Source of the DNA: Methylotenera_A sp036676175
GTDB lineage: Bacteria > Pseudomonadota > Gammaproteobacteria > Burkholderiales > Methylophilaceae
Direction: 5' to 3'
Length of the DNA stretch: 11,873 nucleotides
Assembly (NCBI GenBank): GCA_036676175.1
Contig: JAKFDL010000022.1
Span: 1-11,873 of the forward strand
The notes below the pieces were generated by a model. It did not search any database. It saw only the letters and a program-made list of their open reading frames with translations, and was not told the origin of the DNA. How positions within the stretch are numbered: position 1 is the first letter of the stretch; every line of letters begins with the position of its first letter. Shown here in pieces: positions 1 to 6,338 of this stretch. A program made the position numbers and the translations under genes.

Positions 1-2
1 AC

Positions 3-1400
3 AAAACAAATAACGAGGCTTATAGTCCACAACTCAATCAAGCTAAAAAAATATTGATTGTAGAGGATGAAGCCTTGTTTGCGCGGGCGGTGTTAAAGCG
101 CATGCAAAAAGCCGGCTTTGAGTGTGAGCATGCTGAAACGCTACAAGATGCCCGCGCTGTGGTAAAACAGTTTGAGCCGGATATTGCCTTGCTGGATATG
201 CGCTTGCCGGACGGCAATGGCTTGGATTATTTACCGGAGCTTGTTGCCAGCGGTATCACGGTGATTGTGATGACCGCTTACGGCGACTTTGCCGATGCAG
301 TCAATGCTATTAAGTTAGGTGCTAGCGATTATTTGAAAAAGCCGATTGATTTAGAAGAGCTTTTACTGATCGTTCAGAAAAACGAGAAGACTGCAGAGCT
401 TAAAACCAGTTTGGACTATTCGCGGCAACGTAACGCACATACCTCCGATAATATCAGCCTGATTGGTGAAAGTGCTGCAACACAAAGTTTGCGCTTACAA
501 ATAGATCGAATTGCACAACTTGGCGCTAAGTACGAAGTAACTCCGCCAACGGTGCTGATTGTAGGTGAGACTGGCACCGGCAAAGACGTGGCGGCTCGCA
601 TGTTACACGCTGCTTGCCCCAATTCTGACAAGCCATTTTTGCATGTCGATTGCGCTTCTCTACCCAACGAGTTGATAGAAGCCGAGTTGTTTGGCCATGA
701 AAAAGGTGCGTTTACTGGCGCTACTGGTGCGCGTCCCGGTTTGATCGAAGCGGCAGAAGACGGTACTTTGTTTTTGGATGAAATCGGCGAGTTGCCACTG
801 AGTTTGCAAGCCAAGTTGTTAAATGTATTGGAGCGCCGTGTAGTGCGCCGCTTGGGCTCAACCAAAGAGCGCAGTGTACCTGCGCGCATCATTGCCGCCA
901 CCAATCGCGACCTGCATGAAATGTCACAAACAGGGAAATTTCGTTCCGATTTATATTACCGGTTGAACGTGATGATGATATCTCTGGCACCTTTGCGCGA
1001 ACGTGGCGAAGATGTGCTGCTGCTAGCCAAACATTTTATGCAACTTACGGAGAAGCGCTACGGTCTTGCCAAACATAGCTTGAGCGCAAGTGCATTAAAC
1101 GCTTTGTCAGAGTACAGCTGGCCAGGCAATATACGCGAATTACGTCACCAAATTAGCCGGGCGGTGTTGTTGAGTAGTAGTGAGCAAATATTGGCTAGTG
1201 ATTTATCGTTGCGCACTGCTAAAACAGAAGCACAAACCACTGACCATCAAGTGCAACTGACACTGGACGCCTCGGAAAAGAGCATGCTATTGAACGCACT
1301 CAGAATTTCACATAATAATGTCTCGGAAGCTGCGCGCCAGCTGGGCATTACCCGTATGACTATGCGTTATCGCATGGATAAACACGGCATTAGGGCTTAA
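3..1400 (+). CDS. Sigma-54-dependent response regulator, NtrC family (5' end outside window)
   Basis: A two-component transcription activator that, once phosphorylated, uses ATP to open sigma-54 promoters. Numbering from the TTG at 54: a receiver domain spans about 1-115 with the phospho-acceptor Asp48 (LLDMRLPDG), the switch Thr in VMTAYGD and the Lys in YLKKP. An AAA+ domain follows at about 140-365 with Walker A GETGTGKD (171-178), the sigma-54 contact loop GAFTGA (218-223) and Walker B FLDE (240-243). A Fis-type helix-turn-helix closes the protein (VSEAARQLGITRMTMRYRM). All key motifs are intact. The frame stays open upstream of 54 to the window edge, and the codons there read KKILIVEDE, the normal first strand of a receiver. 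The TTG at 54 is therefore probably not the start, and the gene begins before base 1. No ATG or GTG occurs in frame in the visible part. Its kinase is probably encoded upstream, outside the window. The regulated promoters cannot be told from here. Confidence 0.93.
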   Translation, partial: KTNNEAYSPQLNQAKKILIVEDEALFARAVLKRMQKAGFECEHAETLQDARAVVKQFEPDIALLDMRLPDGNGLDYLPELVASGITVIVMTAYGDFADAVNAIKLGASDYLKKPIDLEELLLIVQKNEKTAELKTSLDYSRQRNAHTSDNISLIGESAATQSLRLQIDRIAQLGAKYEVTPPTVLIVGETGTGKDVAARMLHAACPNSDKPFLHVDCASLPNELIEAELFGHEKGAFTGATGARPGLIEAAEDGTLFLDEIGELPLSLQAKLLNVLERRVVRRLGSTKERSVPARIIAATNRDLHEMSQTGKFRSDLYYRLNVMMISLAPLRERGEDVLLLAKHFMQLTEKRYGLAKHSLSASALNALSEYSWPGNIRELRHQISRAVLLSSSEQILASDLSLRTAKTEAQTTDHQVQLTLDASEKSMLLNALRISHNNVSEAARQLGITRMTMRYRMDKHGIRA

Positions 1401-1425
1401 CCTTTTACTTAGCCATCACTGCACC

Positions 1426-1441
1426 ACATAGTGCGCTATGT
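1426..1441 (+). terminator. Weak hairpin after the response regulator
   Basis: A 6-bp perfect stem (ACATAG / CTATGT) with a TGCG loop starts 26 bp after the stop codon and is followed by TTTAATAAAT. The stem is short and AT-rich and the T-run is broken, so this is at best a weak terminator. The rest of the 131-bp gap (1401-1531) presumably holds the purT promoter, but I could not find a convincing -35/-10 pair or a sigma-54 -24/-12 element. Confidence 0.25.
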
Positions 1442-1531
1442 TTAATAAATGCATTTAAGTTTTTAATGACTTAATCTACGCATGCTATCATTTCATTAAT
1501 TCCAACTAGCGCATTTCTTTGCAGGTTTTTT

Positions 1532-2758
1532 ATGATATTAGGTACGCCACTTTCACCCTCTGCCACCAAAGTAATGTTGTTGGGCAGTGGAGAATTAGGC
1601 AAAGAAGTCATTATTGCATTGCAACGGTTTGGGGTAGAGGTGATTGCGGTAGACCGCTATGAAAACGCACCCGGCCAGCAAGTGGCACATCGCGCTTATA
1701 CGATTGATATGACCGATGCAGCAGCTCTTAAAGCGTTAATTTTAAAAGAAAAACCAGATTTAATCGTGCCAGAGATTGAGGCGCTCAATACTGACGCATT
1801 GGCTGAAATTGAGCGTGACGGCACAGCGACCATCATTCCCACGGTCAGGGCAGTGCAGCTCACCATGAATCGTGAAGGCATTCGCCGTCTCGCAGCTGAG
1901 GAACTGCAATTACCGGTTTCACCCTATGCTTTTGCGCGCAGCGCAGAGGCCCTGCAAGCTGCGATTGATGGAAATACTGGCGATGGCGCAAACGGGCAAA
2001 CAGCAATCGGTTACCCATGTTTTATTAAGCCAACCATGTCCTCTAGCGGCAAAGGCCAGTCGCGTGTCACTGAGCGCTCCCAGGTGCAAGCGGCTTGGGA
2101 TTATGCTGCCACAGGAGGGCGTGTGAATTTGGGCGTAGTCATCGTAGAGGGACAAATTAATTTTGATTACGAAATAACCCTGTTAACAGTACGTGCTAAA
2201 AACCTGCAAGGCGAAACCCAAACTTATTTTTGTGAGCCTATCGGACATATCCAAAAAAGTGGCGATTACGTAGAAAGCTGGCAGCCACAAGCGATGACAG
2301 CAGGTGCGCTTAAAAATGCCCAGCATATTGCTAAAACCATTACGGATGCACTTGGCGGTTTGGGTTTGTTTGGTGTGGAGTTGTTTGTAAAGGGTGACCA
2401 GGTTTGGTTTTCTGAAGTGAGTCCGCGTCCACACGATACTGGCATGGTGACGATGTGTAGCCAGCGGCTAAGTGAGTTCGAGCTGCATGCGCGTGCGATT
2501 TTGGGCTTACCAGTGGATGTCAGTATGACTAACCCCGGTGCCAGTGCTGTGATTTACGGTGGGGTTGAATCAAACAGTCTTAAGTATGATGGCTTGGAGG
2601 CCGCATTAAATATACCTGGTAGCGATGTGCGTTTATTCGGGAAGCCCCAGTCATTTGTAAAGCGTCGTATGGGCGTTGCACTGGCTGAAGGTAAAGACAC
2701 GGACGAAGCGCGCGCACGCGCCAAGTTAGTAGCAAGCCTGGTTAAACCCAGCAATTAA
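1532..2758 (+). CDS. purT: Formate-dependent phosphoribosylglycinamide formyltransferase (PurT, GAR transformylase 2)
   Basis: A cytosolic ATP-grasp enzyme of de novo purine synthesis. It makes formyl-GAR from GAR, formate and ATP, replacing the folate-dependent PurN step. The N-terminal nucleotide-binding fold carries GSGELGKEV (from residue 18). The ATP-grasp loop is SSSGKG (170-175), followed by VIVEGQINFDYEITLLTV and ESWQPQ. The metal/ATP site motif EVSPRPHDTGMVT lies at 295-307, and RLFGKP near the C terminus is also typical. The protein has 408 residues against about 392 in E. coli. Most of the extra length is a Gly/Asn-rich insert at about 147-157, just before the ATP-grasp beta strand GYPCFIKP. 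The ATG at 1532 has a modest GCAGG site 6 nt upstream. The haemoglobin gene follows 4 bp after the stop, so the two are probably co-transcribed. In a C1-utilising bacterium formate would be plentiful, which would suit PurT; that is inference. Confidence 0.96.
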   Translation: MILGTPLSPSATKVMLLGSGELGKEVIIALQRFGVEVIAVDRYENAPGQQVAHRAYTIDMTDAAALKALILKEKPDLIVPEIEALNTDALAEIERDGTATIIPTVRAVQLTMNREGIRRLAAEELQLPVSPYAFARSAEALQAAIDGNTGDGANGQTAIGYPCFIKPTMSSSGKGQSRVTERSQVQAAWDYAATGGRVNLGVVIVEGQINFDYEITLLTVRAKNLQGETQTYFCEPIGHIQKSGDYVESWQPQAMTAGALKNAQHIAKTITDALGGLGLFGVELFVKGDQVWFSEVSPRPHDTGMVTMCSQRLSEFELHARAILGLPVDVSMTNPGASAVIYGGVESNSLKYDGLEAALNIPGSDVRLFGKPQSFVKRRMGVALAEGKDTDEARARAKLVASLVKPSN

Positions 2759-2762
2759 CTAG

Positions 2763-3188
2763 ATGCTGGATAAAATACAAGAAGCTGGCAGCAGCAAAAC
2801 CACTTTTTATGAGCTTTTAGGTGGCGCAGAATCAGGTACTGCTAATGTCCGTGCTCTGGTAGAAGCCTTCTATGACATCATGGAGTGCGACCCTAAAGCA
2901 GCAACCATACGCGCACTGCATCCTGCCGATTTAACCGCTTCACGAGAAAAATTATTTATGTTTTTAACGGGCTGGACCGGTGGGCCGCAATTATATATTG
3001 AGCGCTATGGTCATCCAAAACTGAGAGCACGTCATATGCCGTTTGCGATTGGCGAGCCTGAGCGCGATCAGTGGATGTATTGCATGATTCAGGCGATGCA
3101 AGTATTGAATTTAGACGAAAACCTTACGTTAAAACTGGCTGAACAATTGTATGGCGTGGCTGATTTTATGCGAAACCGGGGTGTTTAA
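2763..3188 (+). CDS. Group II truncated haemoglobin (TrHbO type)
   Basis: A small haem protein (141 residues) of the 2-over-2 globin family, group II. The signature block from SREKLFMFLTGWTGGPQLYIERYGHPKLRARHMPFAIG onward is characteristic, though cited here only as landmarks: GGP (73-75), proximal haem ligand His91 (F8), and the group II hallmark Trp104 (G8) in RDQWMYCM. Tyr37 in FYDIM is the likely B10 distal residue, and His53 in IRALHP is probably CD1. These residues stabilise bound O2 in group II proteins. Known roles include O2 binding, peroxide or NO chemistry and redox protection; which applies here cannot be read from sequence. The ATG at 2763 has no clear Shine-Dalgarno site and lies 4 bp after the purT stop, so translation is probably coupled to purT. 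Length and motifs are complete. Confidence 0.93.
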   Translation: MLDKIQEAGSSKTTFYELLGGAESGTANVRALVEAFYDIMECDPKAATIRALHPADLTASREKLFMFLTGWTGGPQLYIERYGHPKLRARHMPFAIGEPERDQWMYCMIQAMQVLNLDENLTLKLAEQLYGVADFMRNRGV

Positions 3189-3220
3189 GTATTCACAATT
3201 TTATATAAATATTCATAGAC

Positions 3221-3240
3221 TTACCTATATTTTAAGGTAA
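3221..3240. repeat. Short inverted repeat in the haemoglobin-kinase gap
   Basis: TTACCT (3221-3226) and AGGTAA (3235-3240) form a perfect 6-bp inverted repeat around an 8-nt AT-rich spacer. It lies in the 112-bp AT-rich gap (3189-3300) upstream of the kinase operon. It could be an operator half-site pair for a dimeric regulator, or a weak hairpin ending the purT-haemoglobin transcript. No T-run follows, so the terminator reading is weak. Nothing else in the gap stands out, and I see no convincing -35/-10 pair. Confidence 0.3.
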
Positions 3241-3287
3241 TATTGCTGTCAAAGATTTAATAATACTCAGTTAATAACTATAAGAAC

Positions 3288-3293
3288 AAAGGG
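3288..3293 (+). promoter_or_regulatory. Ribosome binding site that fixes the TTG start of the kinase gene
   Basis: AAAGGG ends 7 nt before the TTG at 3301. No ATG, GTG or other TTG codon lies in frame between the upstream stop (TAA at 3238-3240) and this codon, and only this start yields the full signal peptide. Confidence 0.7.
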
Positions 3294-3300
3294 TGTAGTT

Positions 3301-5964
3301 TTGACGGGCTTTAATATCCGCAAAAGTTTGCTTTTATCTTTGGCTCTTTTTGGCCTTCTGTTTGGCTTTTCTATCGGTATCGCGTTTGCTGAACAGGTTC
3401 AATTTACACAAGCAGAGCAGGATTGGCTGCTTGCACACCCTGTTGTTAAAGTGATTGGCTCATCTGATTACGCGCCCATCAGTTACCTGAACGACCAAGG
3501 CCAGCATGTTGGCATTTCAGCAGCATACCTCCAGCATATTGAAAAACAGTTAAAAACTGTTAATTCAAATTTCAAATTTCAATTTACCACACCAACCGAT
3601 GCAGAAAAAGTCACGATTGATCCGCTGAAAAAAGGTGTGGGTTTGGTGATCGATTTTGTTGAAACACCGGAGCGGCTTAAGTACTGGCAATTTACATCAC
3701 CATATCTCAAAATGCCGCTGCACTTAATTGTGCGCCAAAATAGCCAACTCACATCAAATTTAAGCCAACTTAACAATAGAAAAATTGCAGTAGTCGGTTA
3801 TTACGCTGCATATGAGTTATTAGCCAGAGATCACCCAAATTTACAATTAATCTTGGTTGACTCTAACCAAGAGGGTTTGAAAAAAGTGGCCTTCGGTGAG
3901 GTAGATGGCTTTGTAAGTGATTTGCCTGTGGCTAGCTATTGGGCAAGTGAAGCTGGCTTGACGCAATTAAAAGACGCAGGCGAGCTGGCCTATATGTATA
4001 AAATCAGTTTTGCAACCAGCCGCCAAATACCTGAGTTACAAACAATATTAGAAAAATCCTTGTCAGGGATAACGAGTGAAATGCGGCAACAGATTTATGA
4101 GCGTTGGATGATTGGCCCATTTGTAGCTAAACCACTCTTTGAGGATGTACGTGTTTGGCTGATTTTAGGTTGTTTAATCTTACTTTTACTCGCCACACTT
4201 TGGTTAAAGAACCGCATTAATCGCCATGATGAAAAACTGGTCAGACAAAATAAAGCGCTCGTCAACCTATCCAAAATCATCAATAGCAATGGTACAGATG
4301 AGAAAAAATTTGCTGTGATTTGTCAGCAATTAGCTGAGGCTTTACAAGTAGCTAGAGTGAGCCTTTGGATGCTGCAGGACAATGGAGAGACCTTAAAGTG
4401 CATACACTTATTTCGCCTGAATGCCGGCATTACGCCAACTGAAGCTACTTTATCTGTAAAAGATTACCCTAATTACTTTGCTGCACTTAACGCTAATTTA
4501 GTGATTGCTGCAACTGACGCTCACTCTAACGCTGCAACTTCTGAATTTGCGTCGAGTTACTTACTTGCGCAAGGGATAGGCGCCATGCTTGACAGTACCA
4601 TTTGGTTAAATCAGCAAGTTGTGGGCGTCATATGTTGCGAGCATGTAGGGAGCACAAGAGATTGGACCTTAGATGAACAAAATTTCACAAGTGCCATGGG
4701 TGATTTGGTGCGCTTGACGATAGAAACTGATATTAGACGTAAGGCCGAGCAGGCGCTTGTGAAATACAGTGAAGAGCTAGAGCAAATGGTGATAGCTAGG
4801 ACACGCTCCTTAAAGGAAAGTGAGCAGCGGTTTGCTTCGGTGGTTACCTATGCACCTATTTCAATTATCACAATCAAGATGAATGGGGAAATCGTTGAAT
4901 TCAACCCGGAAGCAGAAACAGTAACTGGCTACAGTCGAGAGCAAGTGATAGGCAAGAATTTCATCGAATTATTTGTCGTAAAAGAATCACTGAAAAAATC
5001 TGCTGCAATTGGACTTGGTGCCAGAAGGGGTGAAGATTTTCGTGGTGTCGAGTTACTTTTACAATGCGCAGATGAAAGGAAAATCGAGTTCGAGTGTTCC
5101 ATCGTCAGTGTCGCCAACGATGACAGCAGCGATTCAGGGCAAATGATAGCGATTGGGCAGGACATTACGCAAAAAAAAGCGTTGCAAGCCTCGTTAGTAA
5201 AAGCGCGTGAAGCCGCAGAATCAGCTGACCGTATTAAATCGATGTTTGTGGCTTCAATGTCACATGAGTTGCGCACGCCACTTAACTCGATTATTGGTTT
5301 TTTAGGGGTGGTGCTGCAAGGCATGTCTGGTGAGCTTAACCTGAAGCAAAAAGACCAGCTTGGGCGCGCCTATCATTCAGCCAAGCATTTGCTATCGCTG
5401 ATTACCGATGTAATCGATATTTCTAAAATCGAGGCCGGCTTCTTACAGGTTCATGTAGAAAAATTTGAGCTAGCACCGCTGCTAACCGAAGTTCAGTATG
5501 CAGTGCAACATCTTGCAGAAAATAAAAGATTAGCTTTAACCATTAATTGTCCATCTGGTATCAAGTTAGAAACAGATCGCAAACGTTTGTACCAAGTGGT
5601 TTTAAACGTAGTGGGTAACGCGTTAAAGTACACTGAGCATGGGGCAGTCAAGGTAGTTGCAAGCATTAAAGCCAAGCAACTGTTAATTGCGGTTGAAGAC
5701 ACTGGCATCGGTTTAAGCGAGGCACATATGGCTAGCTTGTTCAAGCCTTTTGTACGAATCGACTCACCTTTAAGAATTAAAACGTTAGGCACGGGTTTAG
5801 GCTTATATCTATCGCGAAAGATACTCAGCCAGTTAATTGGTGGCGATATTTCTGTCACTAGCCAACTAGGGCAAGGCAGTATTTTCACCATTCACTTACC
5901 TGTAAAAATGCCTAAAATTATCATGCAAAAACATACATCGGTTCTGGAGAATGCAGGCACATGA
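3301..5964 (+). CDS. Membrane sensor histidine kinase: periplasmic SBP-like domain, TM, GAF, PAS, HisKA, HATPase
   Basis: An inner-membrane kinase of 887 residues. A signal peptide or first membrane anchor (1-30, possible AFA|E cleavage site) leads into one periplasmic solute-binding-protein family 3 type domain (about 36-275; KVIGSSDYAPISY, ending IYERWM). A membrane helix follows at about 285-302 (WLILGCLILLLLATLWL). The cytosolic part has a GAF domain (about 320-478), a short coiled coil, a PAS domain (about 507-625, ending DITQKKA) and a HisKA domain with H-box His655 (SMSHELRTPLNS). The HATPase_c domain carries N-box Asn773, D-box DTGIG with Asp800, F-box LFKPF and G2 GTGLGL (from 830). 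It is not hybrid: there is no receiver or HPt domain of its own. SBP-3 type sensors usually bind amino acids or similar small polar solutes, but the ligand here is unknown. The next gene overlaps its stop (ATGA at 5961-5964), so it is translationally coupled to two receiver proteins, its likely phosphate acceptors. The start is TTG. Confidence 0.93.
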   Translation: MTGFNIRKSLLLSLALFGLLFGFSIGIAFAEQVQFTQAEQDWLLAHPVVKVIGSSDYAPISYLNDQGQHVGISAAYLQHIEKQLKTVNSNFKFQFTTPTDAEKVTIDPLKKGVGLVIDFVETPERLKYWQFTSPYLKMPLHLIVRQNSQLTSNLSQLNNRKIAVVGYYAAYELLARDHPNLQLILVDSNQEGLKKVAFGEVDGFVSDLPVASYWASEAGLTQLKDAGELAYMYKISFATSRQIPELQTILEKSLSGITSEMRQQIYERWMIGPFVAKPLFEDVRVWLILGCLILLLLATLWLKNRINRHDEKLVRQNKALVNLSKIINSNGTDEKKFAVICQQLAEALQVARVSLWMLQDNGETLKCIHLFRLNAGITPTEATLSVKDYPNYFAALNANLVIAATDAHSNAATSEFASSYLLAQGIGAMLDSTIWLNQQVVGVICCEHVGSTRDWTLDEQNFTSAMGDLVRLTIETDIRRKAEQALVKYSEELEQMVIARTRSLKESEQRFASVVTYAPISIITIKMNGEIVEFNPEAETVTGYSREQVIGKNFIELFVVKESLKKSAAIGLGARRGEDFRGVELLLQCADERKIEFECSIVSVANDDSSDSGQMIAIGQDITQKKALQASLVKAREAAESADRIKSMFVASMSHELRTPLNSIIGFLGVVLQGMSGELNLKQKDQLGRAYHSAKHLLSLITDVIDISKIEAGFLQVHVEKFELAPLLTEVQYAVQHLAENKRLALTINCPSGIKLETDRKRLYQVVLNVVGNALKYTEHGAVKVVASIKAKQLLIAVEDTGIGLSEAHMASLFKPFVRIDSPLRIKTLGTGLGLYLSRKILSQLIGGDISVTSQLGQGSIFTIHLPVKMPKIIMQKHTSVLENAGT

Positions 5965-6332
5965 CGACCGCATTAATTATTGAAGACAATGATAATAACC
6001 TCGAATTGATTCGATTTATTTTAGAGCAGGCAGGCTATAAAACACGATTTGCGATGACCGGGGTAGAAGGTGTGCAACAAGCGCTCACAATTCCACCCGA
6101 TTTTATTATTTTAGATATACAATTGCCTGATATTAACGGCTTAGAAGTGCTAAAACGCATTCGTGCGTCTGCTGTGGGAATAACTATCCCAATTATTGCG
6201 ATGACGTCGTACGCAATGGCAGGAGATAAAGAAAAACTATTAGCAGAAGGCTGCACGGCATATATTGAAAAACCAATTGAACCTACTTTGGTCATTGGAC
6301 AAATTGAAGCGGCGTTAGGCAACGAAAGATAA
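5961..6332 (+). CDS. Stand-alone receiver-domain response regulator (DivK/CheY-like)
   Basis: A single receiver domain of 123 residues with no output domain. The acidic pair is Glu8/Asp9 (IIEDNDNN), the phospho-acceptor is Asp52 (ILDIQLPDINGLEVL), the switch is Thr82 (MTSYAMAGD) and the conserved Lys is Lys104 (YIEKPIEP). This MTSYAM / EKPI pattern is common in receivers that partner multi-sensor kinases. The ATG overlaps the kinase stop by 4 bp, with GGAGA about 10 nt upstream inside the kinase gene. Receivers like this act as shuttles in phosphorelays, as phosphate sinks, or by binding a partner protein. No HPt protein is encoded in the window, so a relay would need one from elsewhere. Confidence 0.93.
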   Translation: MTTALIIEDNDNNLELIRFILEQAGYKTRFAMTGVEGVQQALTIPPDFIILDIQLPDINGLEVLKRIRASAVGITIPIIAMTSYAMAGDKEKLLAEGCTAYIEKPIEPTLVIGQIEAALGNER

Positions 6333-6338
6333 AATATA

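Noticed and set aside
416..904. A 162-residue open frame on the minus strand inside the sigma-54 regulator
   Set aside because: It lies wholly inside a well-supported gene with all motifs intact, and its product has no recognisable domain. It is a shadow frame.
1401..1531. Possible sigma-54 promoter for purT, given the adjacent sigma-54 activator
   Set aside because: No TGGC-N8-TGC type -24/-12 element is visible in this gap or in 3189-3300. The regulator probably acts on promoters outside the window.
5169..5176. A run of eight A bases in the kinase gene that forms a slippery heptamer in frame
   Set aside because: It encodes the QKK of the common DITQKKA linker after a PAS domain, and the gene continues normally in frame through the kinase core. 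I saw no strong hairpin downstream, so programmed frameshifting is not supported.
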